This document shows, one piece after another, positions 1-9,494 of a DNA stretch of 24,997 nucleotides (position 1 is the stretch's first letter; each line of letters starts with the position of its first letter). The stretch is from a virus, in the IMG/VR virus record IMGVR_UViG_3300006751_000119, positions 1-24,997 of that record; one strand, 5' to 3'. The translations under genes were made by a program, and so were the position numbers. Under the pieces are notes generated by a model, which saw only the letters and a list, made by a program, of their open reading frames with translations, was not told the DNA's origin and searched no databases.

Positions 1-3000
1 ACTTCATCAACATCATAATCACCTTCGAATATATTTAAAACATCAAAATCATTAACAATAGCAGTATTCCCATGCCTTTTCTTTAAGAATCCCTTTAATT
101 TAAGCACAGCTAAATCATTAGGAGCTGTTCTGGGGTATCTTGTTGTTAGAATACCTACCTGCCATTCACCTTTAGTTACTCTTGCAACTTCATCATGAAG
201 CATACCAAGGTTACCATTCTCAATCATATATTTCCATTGAGCTTCAGAATCCCTACCTAACTTTGCCCAAATTCCAGGTTTTTCCTTAGTTCCAACAAGC
301 ATGTCTTTTAAACTTTTCTGTTCTCCCTTTTGATTTACAACTCTCAAAACAATATCAGAACCTTTAAAATCTATTGAACCTGACCTAGCATTATCTGGAA
401 GCATTATTTCACCTGGGTCAACTTTTGTTTTACCAGGACCTTCTTTACCTTCACCAGTTCTAACTGAAATATCTAAGTTTCTAAATTTAAAACTTTGTTT
501 AATAACAGCTTTACCACCATATCTATCGCCTTTAGGGGTAATAGATTCTGGACTTAAAATAGGATCTAAAAATTGTGACTTTAAAGTGTTATGAAGGACA
601 TGTTCTCCCATCATACTAACATCACCCCCCATAGCAGCAATCTGTAAATGATGACCTAAATTTTTCAACTGTTGTGGTGAATTAGCTAAATCCTCAAGAC
701 TTGTTTTTAAATCAGCACCCTTTATTTTTAATAATGAAATTCTTTTATATAAATTGTCTTGAGTAAGTCTTCTAAGAATACCTTCCCCAGAATTAGCAGA
801 CGCACCTAATAATTGATCAATTTTACCTTTGTAAAAAGCATCGTAATAAGCTGCATGTTCTGTATTATTCATAAAATTAGCTAAAGAATATGATTGTCGC
901 GCATTCATTTCTACATCAGGAATAATTGTAACTCCAATTTTGTCCATATTCATAGTTTTGATATACTCAGATATTTCTTTACCTGAAATATTTAACATAC
1001 CATCTATATCTTTATCTATATATCTAATTCTATCTTGTTGTTTTTTAGGTAAATTAGCCCATTCAGCATCAGAAATAGAAGATTTCATCTTATCTGCACT
1101 CTTAGTCATAAGAATATCTAATCCTTTGTGTTTACCAAAGATATCAGCCTGTATATCAGGGTCATGAACAAATACTGTCTTGCCTAACATTAAGTAGTCT
1201 TTACCAGTAGAAGAAATTACTGGTTTAAAAACATTTGATCCTTTTCCTGAAACACCATAATAAAGTTCTAATATTCTTTTAAAATCTGCAGAGATAAATG
1301 ATATACTGTCAAATCCAGAAGCATCTTCTCTATTTCCAAGCATTTTTGTCCAGTCAGTACCTTTTTTCCTTAAAATCTTTTGTGTTTTTTTATCAGCCTT
1401 AATACTTGCTGTGCCCTCATCATTCCAAACAATAAATCCAACATCTCTTTTAGAAAAATCTTTTAGTAACTTTTTATCAGCTCCAGAAGAGTTACCTGCA
1501 AGTTGAAGCATTAAATTCTTATCCATTCTTTTAAATGAAGGTGTATGATAAAGACTAAATCTTTTCCCTAAATTAGCAAAGCCTTCAGAGGTCCCTCCAA
1601 TTATGTCTAAAAATTTATTCTCATTACCTTTTCCAGTAACCATTCTTTTAACAACAATGCTTCTCATAGCATCCTCGTGCGCTTCAGTCCAAGTATTAGA
1701 CTTTTCTAAAGTATTCATCATAGATTCAATCTTATCTCTAACTCTTCCTGTCGATGATTTTGCAAACTTCTTAAAAATTTCTGTTCTAAATAACTCTGTT
1801 ACTTCAGCAAAGCTAGTTCTAGGAACAGCAAGTGCATCTTTTGCATTCCCCATCCTTATTACTACTACACCTTTATGTTTGCCCTCAGCCCAGTCATGCT
1901 TTGAAATATTCTCATAAAAGTTCTTTACCAATTTCTTATTTTCTGCTGTATTAGAATAAGAATTAACGCTATGTGGAGATTCCATATCAAAAGCATTTAT
2001 TGATTTATTTAACAATCTTTTGCCAGTATACACTTGAGCAAATAATTCACCATCAACAAATACAAAAGGTATTTTAGAACCTTGAAGAAAATTAATAAAT
2101 GGATTCTTTTGTACGTTCTTGTTTCCGACAATTACTTTGTTATTACCAACCATTAATACATCAGTAGATACAGAACCATTTCTTAATACAAGCATTTTTT
2201 GAGTATCATCTTTAACTTGAACAAGCTTTTCTGCGTATTCTGGTTTAGAAAAAATATCCTTACCAGGTATTAAATCTTTACCAACTTTAACTTCCATAGA
2301 TTCAATTAAAGCTTTCATTGGATTTTTTGTTAATAAAGCTTTATCGAAATGTTGCTTTTGAACTTCAGCTTCTCCATATTTACTTCCATGACCAGTAGCA
2401 TCAGGAAAGTATTTATTAAAATAATCTTGTTGAGTCAAAGTTCCATGATTACCCTGAGATTTCTTATTCATGTAACTCTCTACTTCCATATTGGCAGCAT
2501 CAACCATCTTTTCTATATCGCTTGTTTTAACCCCAAATTTTTGTAACCATTCTTCTATTTTAGGCCTTAAAGATTCATCAGTCAATTTATCAGCATTTAA
2601 AACATAGTCTATAGTTCCCTTCTTCTTTTTAGTAGTTATTAGACCCTCACCTTGAAGAAAATTAAACAAAGCATCTGGATCATTCGTCCCTTCAAAATAT
2701 TTCTTAACACCTATATGTATAGGGTCAGAAGGGTCCATAGCTTTAACAAAGTCAATTAAAGTTTCTTGAGCATTTTGTTGAGCCTTTGTTCCAGCCCTTC
2801 TAAGAATATCCCTTAAAACTAATGCTTCATTTTTACCAAATGCATGGTCTCTAAAATTAATAGTATCACCTTCACCTATTAGTTTCTTCTTAGTGGTCCT
2901 GGAGGTACCTCTCTTTATTAAACCATCAACATACTCGTTATATTTATTTATAGCCTTATATACACGAGTTCTCTTGTCTTTAGGAGCGTTTATCATATCT

Positions 3001-5831
3001 ATCTTTTTAACAGAAAATCCAGTACCACCATCACCAAGAGTTGAATATTCAGCAAGAGGAATTCCTAATCCAGCTAGTTGATTTAAAACCGATATATCTT
3101 TACCGTCAATTTTAGTATCTCTAGCTATATCTACAAAGATTTTTTGTGTTACATCTGCTCTAAAAAAGTCAAGTAATTCTTTCTGAGTGATAATTTTATT
3201 ACTAGTTAAAAATGAATCTAATTTCTGCATCTGCTCAATAGATACTTCAGCTTTAGTTTGATTATCTCTACTTAATGACTTATTTCCTTTAGCTCCCAAT
3301 ATACCTAAAACAGAATTTTTTAAAGCATTCGCATTTCCAAGCTCCACCCCTTCAGCAGTTTTAACTGTTACATTCGGTCCAGCTAATAATTTATATCCAG
3401 TTAAAGTATTAGGATCTTTTTGAATTAGCCCTGAAGCTTCTAATTGAGGTAAAACTTGGTCATTCCATATAGGATTTTCAGTATCGCTAAAAAAGTTACC
3501 AAATCTTTCATGTCCCTTTTGAACACGTCTATGAAGAACAGGGAAAATTAAATCTGATAAGTCATTAAAATCAAATGTTCCACCTCTTTTATGGACATTA
3601 AATGTCTTTATCATACTAGCTTCACCAAAATTCAAAACCTCTATAAGTTTGCTTAATTCAGCCTCATTTCTAATGACAGCATTCTGTAATTGAGGATTTT
3701 CACTAGCAGACCCTTTCATAGTATTATGAATAGCCTCTAAAACATTATTAGCTTTATTACTGTAATCCTGAACATTTTTAAGGTTTACACCTTTAATCTT
3801 TCCTGCTTCAGCAAGATCCTGAATCTTTTGATCAATAACAATTCTTTTAGGAACAGTACCTAAATCACCACCTTCAGGAGTTTTTGTAGGGCCCCAATCT
3901 GTTATTTTAATCACATCATAAGCTGTTTTAATAACATTAGATTCCACATTGTCAATTATCTTTTCATTGATAGACTTCATCATAAAATCAAAATCTTTTA
4001 CAGTGTTTATTTTAACACCATCAAAATCGTTAGCTCTTATTGAAGCCTCTATAGCTTTAGCTTCTGCTTCTGTAATTAAAGCTTTAGGTTTTATGTATTT
4101 CTTAGGAGAGGCAGCTTGTAACCATTGATAATATTTATCAAACAATGGGAATGCTCTTTGAGTTCTGTATAAAGATGGAGATTTTTGAGATACTGAATTA
4201 CTTACTTCAATAGCTTCTGGAGTATCTCCAACTAAACTCAACTCTTCAGCCTTTCTATTAATCTTTTTAAACGTTCTATCTGTTAGAGGGTTTATATTAC
4301 TAAATTGACTTTCATGTAATGTAGGGATTGTATCATACAACCTTTGTTGAGGAATACCATAAGCATGTAATCCTCTTCTTAATTTTTGCATCTTAGGTAT
4401 ATTCATTTCAGGAGTTAAAGGCACTCCTTTTCTATTTAAAAATGCACCAATCATTAAAGAGGTCATAATATCTGTAGGGTCCATTTCATGCCCTCTAGCT
4501 ATATCTATAGAAGTTCTTATATTCATAATAGCAGTACCAAGTAAAACTCTTTTCCAATTAGCTAGGGTACTTTTGAAATCCTCAGTTACAGCAGCTTTCA
4601 TCATTTCCTTACCATAACGAACTCTTTCCTGATTTAATGCAATTTTTAAGTTTTTAACAGCTTCTGGCTTGGATATGGCCCCTTGAGATGATATTGGTCT
4701 TCTTAAGTCTATTGTTTTTTGACCAACCTTTACTGAATGTCTAAATCCGTTATCTTTAGCACTATCACCAATAATTTTTGAATTAGCTATAAGTTTATTA
4801 GTACTCATTTTATTGAAATGATTTCTACTAAATACAGCTTTAACACCACCTTTAAAATCAGTACTAGTAATAGATGATTTACCAGCTGCAGGTAACAATT
4901 TAAGGAAACCAAAGGCTGAACCAACTCCTACACCCCACAATGGAGCAGTCCAATCATATTCTCTATCTTCTCTTTTTGAATGAACAAATTCAGTAGCAGC
5001 GTCAATAAGACCAAACATAATACCTTCATTAATAACGCTACCCATTGCAAATCCCCATTTACTAGGATTTCTAGCCATAACAATATCAACAAAATCCTGC
5101 ATAGGTCTTGAGGTTACATTTTTCTTTATAGTTTCTTTTAGGATTAAAGCTTCTTTAGCTGTTATTGTTTTTTTTCTTACAGCTTCATTAGCTAAATTAG
5201 AAATGGCATCTGTAGCTCTTTTATTGAAGTTTTCTGCTACACCTTTACCAGCTTGATCCCATCTATGCTGATGGCTTAAACTGCTTATAGTTTTCTTAAC
5301 ATCCTTTTTAATGAAACTCATTTTAGCTTTAGTGCCAAACTGAGTTCTATGAGCTTTAGCTACAACATCATCCGCAGTCTTCTTAATAACATGCTCAACA
5401 GTCTCTGCTCCAGCTTTTTTAATAAATGGTTTAGCAACCATCTGGGTAGCTTTAGCACCTAACTTCATAGGACCACCATAAACAAAACCAACAGTACCAC
5501 CAATAGCTGACGTAACTTGACCTAATTTTGTTTTTGGAGTTAAATAATCTTCTTCAAATTCATCTGGAATAAGCCATCCAGGTACACCAAAAAAAGCAGT
5601 ATCTAATGCAGAATAGACAGGTAAACCTAAACCTTCCCAAACTAATCTACCAGCATCACCTGCATCAAAGCCTGATGGCTTCTGTAAAGGTGTTTGAGAT
5701 ATAGCTTCATCAGCTCCAGCTCTTTTTAATGGCTTTAAATCACTAGAATCAAAAATACTCTCTAATGATGTTTGCATTAATTTATCAGGATCTAAAGTTG
5801 ACCCCATCAAATCTTCTAAAGTTGTAACCAT
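1..5831 (-). CDS. Giant protein with two-barrel RNA polymerase signature; likely virion-packaged RNA polymerase (3' end outside window)
   Basis: I checked the reading frame triplet by triplet from ATG at 5831 to the window edge and found no stop, giving at least 1,943 residues; the C-terminus lies outside. Near the visible end are GDRYGGK (residues 1768-1774), GEIMLP (1807-1812), TRYPR (1897-1901), GFL (1914-1916), GNTAIVN (1921-1927) and GDYDVDE (1937-1943). R-x-P followed by GFL...GNT and D-x-D-x-D is the pattern of the second double-psi beta-barrel of crAss-like, YonO and QDE-1 type RNA polymerases, whose aspartates bind catalytic magnesium. K1774 or K1778 may be the first-barrel lysine (inference). 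The first ~1,700 residues match no family I know; glycine-rich hydrophobic stretches lie near 105-125 and 290-315, as in injected proteins. The gene follows four ejection-type genes, so packaging is likely. No good Shine-Dalgarno precedes the ATG; M9 (5807) is an alternative start. Confidence 0.82.
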   Translation of the reverse strand, partial: MVTTLEDLMGSTLDPDKLMQTSLESIFDSSDLKPLKRAGADEAISQTPLQKPSGFDAGDAGRLVWEGLGLPVYSALDTAFFGVPGWLIPDEFEEDYLTPKTKLGQVTSAIGGTVGFVYGGPMKLGAKATQMVAKPFIKKAGAETVEHVIKKTADDVVAKAHRTQFGTKAKMSFIKKDVKKTISSLSHQHRWDQAGKGVAENFNKRATDAISNLANEAVRKKTITAKEALILKETIKKNVTSRPMQDFVDIVMARNPSKWGFAMGSVINEGIMFGLIDAATEFVHSKREDREYDWTAPLWGVGVGSAFGFLKLLPAAGKSSITSTDFKGGVKAVFSRNHFNKMSTNKLIANSKIIGDSAKDNGFRHSVKVGQKTIDLRRPISSQGAISKPEAVKNLKIALNQERVRYGKEMMKAAVTEDFKSTLANWKRVLLGTAIMNIRTSIDIARGHEMDPTDIMTSLMIGAFLNRKGVPLTPEMNIPKMQKLRRGLHAYGIPQQRLYDTIPTLHESQFSNINPLTDRTFKKINRKAEELSLVGDTPEAIEVSNSVSQKSPSLYRTQRAFPLFDKYYQWLQAASPKKYIKPKALITEAEAKAIEASIRANDFDGVKINTVKDFDFMMKSINEKIIDNVESNVIKTAYDVIKITDWGPTKTPEGGDLGTVPKRIVIDQKIQDLAEAGKIKGVNLKNVQDYSNKANNVLEAIHNTMKGSASENPQLQNAVIRNEAELSKLIEVLNFGEASMIKTFNVHKRGGTFDFNDLSDLIFPVLHRRVQKGHERFGNFFSDTENPIWNDQVLPQLEASGLIQKDPNTLTGYKLLAGPNVTVKTAEGVELGNANALKNSVLGILGAKGNKSLSRDNQTKAEVSIEQMQKLDSFLTSNKIITQKELLDFFRADVTQKIFVDIARDTKIDGKDISVLNQLAGLGIPLAEYSTLGDGGTGFSVKKIDMINAPKDKRTRVYKAINKYNEYVDGLIKRGTSRTTKKKLIGEGDTINFRDHAFGKNEALVLRDILRRAGTKAQQNAQETLIDFVKAMDPSDPIHIGVKKYFEGTNDPDALFNFLQGEGLITTKKKKGTIDYVLNADKLTDESLRPKIEEWLQKFGVKTSDIEKMVDAANMEVESYMNKKSQGNHGTLTQQDYFNKYFPDATGHGSKYGEAEVQKQHFDKALLTKNPMKALIESMEVKVGKDLIPGKDIFSKPEYAEKLVQVKDDTQKMLVLRNGSVSTDVLMVGNNKVIVGNKNVQKNPFINFLQGSKIPFVFVDGELFAQVYTGKRLLNKSINAFDMESPHSVNSYSNTAENKKLVKNFYENISKHDWAEGKHKGVVVIRMGNAKDALAVPRTSFAEVTELFRTEIFKKFAKSSTGRVRDKIESMMNTLEKSNTWTEAHEDAMRSIVVKRMVTGKGNENKFLDIIGGTSEGFANLGKRFSLYHTPSFKRMDKNLMLQLAGNSSGADKKLLKDFSKRDVGFIVWNDEGTASIKADKKTQKILRKKGTDWTKMLGNREDASGFDSISFISADFKRILELYYGVSGKGSNVFKPVISSTGKDYLMLGKTVFVHDPDIQADIFGKHKGLDILMTKSADKMKSSISDAEWANLPKKQQDRIRYIDKDIDGMLNISGKEISEYIKTMNMDKIGVTIIPDVEMNARQSYSLANFMNNTEHAAYYDAFYKGKIDQLLGASANSGEGILRRLTQDNLYKRISLLKIKGADLKTSLEDLANSPQQLKNLGHHLQIAAMGGDVSMMGEHVLHNTLKSQFLDPILSPESITPKGDRYGGKAVIKQSFKFRNLDISVRTGEGKEGPGKTKVDPGEIMLPDNARSGSIDFKGSDIVLRVVNQKGEQKSLKDMLVGTKEKPGIWAKLGRDSEAQWKYMIENGNLGMLHDEVARVTKGEWQVGILTTRYPRTAPNDLAVLKLKGFLKKRHGNTAIVNDFDVLNIFEGDYDVDE

Positions 5832-5841
5832 CTATATATAT

Positions 5842-6927
5842 TTACTTAAAAGCATTATTTTTCCATGTGTCTTCCCAAAAAGAAAAATCCTGCAATTTAA
5901 AGTTATTGTATCTAGAATCTTCTATCATCTCATCCTTTTTAAGCCAATCAACATTTTGGACTGTATTTACATTAAAAGTTTTAGCATCAGAATATACATC
6001 GTAATCATGTTTTACAGAACCATATTCACTGCCATGCCCTTTATTAAACCAATTATCCTGAACACCACGACCACTTTGCCCTCTGAATTTACTCCCTAAT
6101 TCATTTCTAGGAATAAAATTTGCGTATAAGTCATTCATACTCAATCTACTGCCCTTAAGTAAATCAGCCTTTCCAGTTTTGCCTCTACTGTTAGCGTCCT
6201 TTATTTTACTTTTAGCTGATGCATTATTTTGAACCATATCTAAATAATATGTCATGACCTCATCTTTATCAAACAAAGCAATCGGTTCATGGCCTTCAAA
6301 AGCTCTAACTTTATTAACACTTTTAATATAAGTGTTCATAGATTCAAATCGTTCTTCTACCCAAGGAACATGTGATTTAGCTGCATCGATTCCTTGTTCT
6401 TGATTATAAAAAAGCGCCCCTAATATAGGAATGTTTTGTCCCGCATGATATCTACTAGGGTTCATATGTTTTAGAGTATTTTGTAAAAAAACTTGTTTTA
6501 GATTACCCATTTCAACAGCATCAGGAATATGATTGGTACTCCAAGTATAAAGATCTAAATGTTTAGTACTTTTAGTATTTTTACGTTCTGGATTCTGAAA
6601 CTGGGACAAATGACCTACTACTTTATGTGAAATATGTTTTCCAAATGCAAGTCCCGCTTCTTTCTTTGCTTTTTTGTAATTTGTTCCTGGATTTAAAGTT
6701 TCTTCAACTACAGAAAGATCTTGATCTGCTCCAAGTTCTGTAGGAGGTTTTAAGAAAGCTTCAGTAAGAGTTGTGGGAACTATCTTTTTTTGAGCATCTA
6801 TAGAATCTTGTTGTAGCTGTGCATTTAACTTAGCAAGATTTTCCTCAATTTGTTTCTGTCTATCTATATCACGCTGCTCAAATTGTGCTTCACTTTCTGC
6901 ATTTAAGCTGTCTAAAATACTTCCCAT
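5842..6927 (-). CDS. Hypothetical internal virion / ejection protein (361 aa)
   Basis: No family recognised. The ATG at 6927 is preceded by AAGGAGAAATA, a strong ribosome binding site. Residues about 10-48 form a charged, Gln/Glu-rich predicted coiled coil (AQFEQRDIDRQKQ...LAKLNAQLQQ). The remainder is hydrophilic and rich in Lys, Asn, His and Tyr, with no membrane segment, no cysteines seen and no catalytic motif I can name. It is the last small gene before the giant polymerase-like gene and ends 10 bases before that start. Position after the tail and fibre genes, among Gln-rich coiled-coil proteins, suggests a protein packaged in the head and ejected with the DNA, or a partner of the giant protein. 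That role is inferred from position only. Confidence 0.7.
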   Translation of the reverse strand: MGSILDSLNAESEAQFEQRDIDRQKQIEENLAKLNAQLQQDSIDAQKKIVPTTLTEAFLKPPTELGADQDLSVVEETLNPGTNYKKAKKEAGLAFGKHISHKVVGHLSQFQNPERKNTKSTKHLDLYTWSTNHIPDAVEMGNLKQVFLQNTLKHMNPSRYHAGQNIPILGALFYNQEQGIDAAKSHVPWVEERFESMNTYIKSVNKVRAFEGHEPIALFDKDEVMTYYLDMVQNNASAKSKIKDANSRGKTGKADLLKGSRLSMNDLYANFIPRNELGSKFRGQSGRGVQDNWFNKGHGSEYGSVKHDYDVYSDAKTFNVNTVQNVDWLKKDEMIEDSRYNNFKLQDFSFWEDTWKNNAFK

Positions 6928-6936
6928 TATTTCTCC

Positions 6937-8529
6937 TTAAATATTTTGGAAATTAACACTTTTTTGTAAATCAAAAGTAGCTTTTTCCAACTCTAGCCAT
7001 TCCATCATTTCATCTAATTTCTTTTGAGCATCTTTATCGCCTTTATCTATAGCATTATGATATGAAGCTTTCAAAGAATTAAGATTCTTAATATACCTTT
7101 GTTGTAATGCAAGGAATTTAGGATCTTTTGGGTCGATTTGTTGGATTTCCATTTCTCTAATTGCCATAACATCATCATATATACCTGCAGATTTCATATC
7201 TTGCTTCACACCCATCATTTGATCTAAACTTACAGGGTCTGTTATATATGCAGAAGTCTTATCGGCAACTGCTTGTATTTTGTTATATTTATTAAATGCA
7301 TCAGAAATAGTTGCAGACATATTTTGTTTTCCAGACTCAATTGCAGCAAGATCTTGTATAGCTTGTTGTGCTTCAGCAGGGTCTATACCTCTTAAATATT
7401 CAACTACACCACTTAAAGCTTCAGGCCCAGTGATAGATGAAGATAATAGATTGCTTATATGTTCTTGTCTTTTACCTTGGAAGGCAGCATTATCATCAGC
7501 ATAATCTTCAATTAAATCATAAACTTCTTCAAGTTCAACTAATTCTCCACCCCAATTAAGCGCAGGTTTATTATCTACTACTTGATAACCTATCATACCA
7601 GCATAATTAGCTTTCATAGAATCAAACTGTTTACCAGCAAGAACAACTGCAGGAGATCCTGCTAATTCACCTGCATATTTAACTTGTTTATCTCTTTCAG
7701 TATCTAACCATTTACTATATTCCACATTAGTCATGTAGTTTTTATTGTTCTCTACACCAGCTTGTATACCTTTTAATAAGTTCTTTAACTGTTGAGTATC
7801 TGTATGACTAATATACTGCATTCCATTTACATCTGTTTTTACTTCAATATCTGCAGGTATAAGATTCATTCCTTGTAATGTCATAATAGCTATAGGACTT
7901 AAAACCTCTCTATTGTAGTCTTTATTAGGAACTTCATTACCAAAAGTATCAACAGCAAATTCATTATTATCTAGCATAAGACTATTAGAGAAGAAAGTAT
8001 TGAAATCTTCTAAGTCTTGTGATGTCATCATATAAGGGCTTACATCACCACCTTGAGCAAATGTAACCTCAGGAGAAATCATCCCTCCACTAGCATACAT
8101 TCCATAACCTCTACCTATTTGATAGATCCTATTCCTTTGCATTAACTGATCATCAGTACCCTCTGTATCTAATCCTGCGTCCATTAAATTTTTAGTAACT
8201 GCAGCTATATTACTTTCTCTAACTGCTTGAGATTTTGTCATATCATAATTAATCAAATCAGGTTGTCCATTTATCCATTCTAATCCTGGATATTGAACTT
8301 CAAGATCTCTTTTCCATTTATCCTGTGATAATTCTTTTGTATTTTGATGTTCTACATTAATCACATCAAACTGATGTTGTCTTGCTTTATCTGCTTGTTC
8401 TTCTTTAAACCTTCTATCTCTAATTGCTTCTTCTGCTTGCAAATCTGATGCATATATATCAGCAGCAGCATCAGAAAGTATACTTAAAGCTCCTAAAGCC
8501 GCACTTATATTATCTTTACTACTAGCCAC
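6937..8529 (-). CDS. Hypothetical internal virion / ejection protein (about 530 aa, GTG start)
   Basis: Open frame ending TAA at 6937. Two in-frame GTG codons are possible starts, at 8535 and 8529. I chose 8529 because AGGAGG (8540-8535) lies 5 bases before it, whereas it abuts the other one. The gene overlaps the end of the upstream gene by 8 bases, so translation is probably coupled. Residues about 25-65 are a highly charged helical region (EEAIRDRRFKEEQADKARQ). A glycine-rich patch follows (YASGGMISPEVTFAQGGDV), then a mostly alpha-helical acidic body. No enzyme motif was found. It belongs to a run of four adjacent proteins that look like podovirus internal-core or ejection proteins; function is inferred from context. 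Confidence 0.72.
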   Translation of the reverse strand: MASSKDNISAALGALSILSDAAADIYASDLQAEEAIRDRRFKEEQADKARQHQFDVINVEHQNTKELSQDKWKRDLEVQYPGLEWINGQPDLINYDMTKSQAVRESNIAAVTKNLMDAGLDTEGTDDQLMQRNRIYQIGRGYGMYASGGMISPEVTFAQGGDVSPYMMTSQDLEDFNTFFSNSLMLDNNEFAVDTFGNEVPNKDYNREVLSPIAIMTLQGMNLIPADIEVKTDVNGMQYISHTDTQQLKNLLKGIQAGVENNKNYMTNVEYSKWLDTERDKQVKYAGELAGSPAVVLAGKQFDSMKANYAGMIGYQVVDNKPALNWGGELVELEEVYDLIEDYADDNAAFQGKRQEHISNLLSSSITGPEALSGVVEYLRGIDPAEAQQAIQDLAAIESGKQNMSATISDAFNKYNKIQAVADKTSAYITDPVSLDQMMGVKQDMKSAGIYDDVMAIREMEIQQIDPKDPKFLALQQRYIKNLNSLKASYHNAIDKGDKDAQKKLDEMMEWLELEKATFDLQKSVNFQNI

Positions 8530-9487
8530 CTTCACCTCCTGCTTTCATTTCTGCTATATAAGCTTCTAAATCACTTAATTGTTGTGATCCAGGGAATGTT
8601 TTTGTAGTTGTTGCCATATAATCACTTAAAGCTTGATTTTTTTGTGTATTGATACTTGTTAAAACATCATTATGCTGTTTTGCAGCTTCTTGAATTTTTG
8701 CTGTAGACTGCATACTGCCCTGTTTAGCTAAATCCTGCATTTGCTGATTCATTATTTGCTGAGTAGGATTAGCTCCTTCAAAACCTTGTTGAGCTTGCAT
8801 ATTTCTAGTTTGTTGAGCTGCTTGTTGACTCTGTTGAGCATGTTCAAATTGTAAAGCTCCTAATTCTCGCCCTTTTGTTTCCATAATATTACCTGATGGA
8901 CCTAAATCTTTTTGAGCTGATTCTAAAGTGTTTGTAAAACTTTCATCAGCTATACCTTTTGCTTGTTCTCTCATAGCAACTGTTTCATCATGACCACCAA
9001 GCCATCCGCCAAGTCCATGCTTACCAAATGTATGGTCCCATATTCCACCAAAAGTAAACCCTTCATCACTGGTAGCGCTCTGATATGCTCCATAAGCTAG
9101 GGTAGCGAGTGCTATTGTCTCCAAAACAAACTTTTCTTTTAATCCTGTATTAGGATTTATAGTAGATGAACCTAAGGCATTGACTAATTGCTTCCCCTTT
9201 TCTCCATATTTATCAATAAGAGTAGCTTCCCATTTATTAACATGAGTTAATTCATCATTTATTGTCCTTAAAGTTGAATCACCATATCTTCCTTGTCTAG
9301 AGAGTTGCAATAATGCTTTCTCTCTTTTTGACAAATGACCTCTACCTAAATCTTTTCGTGATTCTCCCCATTTTACAAAACCGCCACCATAACCACCAGA
9401 TGATCCAAATTGAGGTATATCATCTATAGCCATTGGTTCTCTTTCAACAGCTAACAAAGCTTTTTCTTCTTTTGACAATGCTTCCAT
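8522..9487 (-). CDS. Hypothetical internal virion / ejection protein, Gln-rich (321 aa)
   Basis: ATG at 9487 follows AAGGAAATT. A short motif occurs twice near the N-terminus: LSKEEKALLAVER (residues 4-16) and LSKREKALLQLSR (52-64), separated by a Gly-rich linker (SSGGYGGGF). Residues about 118-137 are moderately hydrophobic (FVLETIALATLAYGAY) and could contact a membrane. Residues about 205-265 are Gln/Ala-rich and predicted coiled coil. The C-terminus is Gly-rich (AGGEGG) and its codons double as the ribosome binding site of the next gene. Helical, Gln/Ala-rich proteins with a hydrophobic patch are typical of podovirus ejection proteins, but no specific family is recognised; the assignment rests on composition and position. 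Confidence 0.72.
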   Translation of the reverse strand: MEALSKEEKALLAVEREPMAIDDIPQFGSSGGYGGGFVKWGESRKDLGRGHLSKREKALLQLSRQGRYGDSTLRTINDELTHVNKWEATLIDKYGEKGKQLVNALGSSTINPNTGLKEKFVLETIALATLAYGAYQSATSDEGFTFGGIWDHTFGKHGLGGWLGGHDETVAMREQAKGIADESFTNTLESAQKDLGPSGNIMETKGRELGALQFEHAQQSQQAAQQTRNMQAQQGFEGANPTQQIMNQQMQDLAKQGSMQSTAKIQEAAKQHNDVLTSINTQKNQALSDYMATTTKTFPGSQQLSDLEAYIAEMKAGGEGG

Positions 9488-9494
9488 AATTTCC

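Noticed and set aside
940-3081. Plus-strand open frames at 940-1167, 1603-1917, 2349-2546 and 2893-3081.
   Set aside because: They lie opposite the continuous giant minus-strand frame, have unnatural Ile/Leu/Ser-rich composition and lack ribosome binding sites. Other plus-strand and out-of-frame open frames across the window were rejected for the same reasons.
1-5831. N4-type (T7-like single-subunit) virion RNA polymerase.
   Set aside because: No T7-like palm or fingers motif was seen; the D-x-D-x-D with R-x-P and GEIMLP fits the double-barrel type instead.
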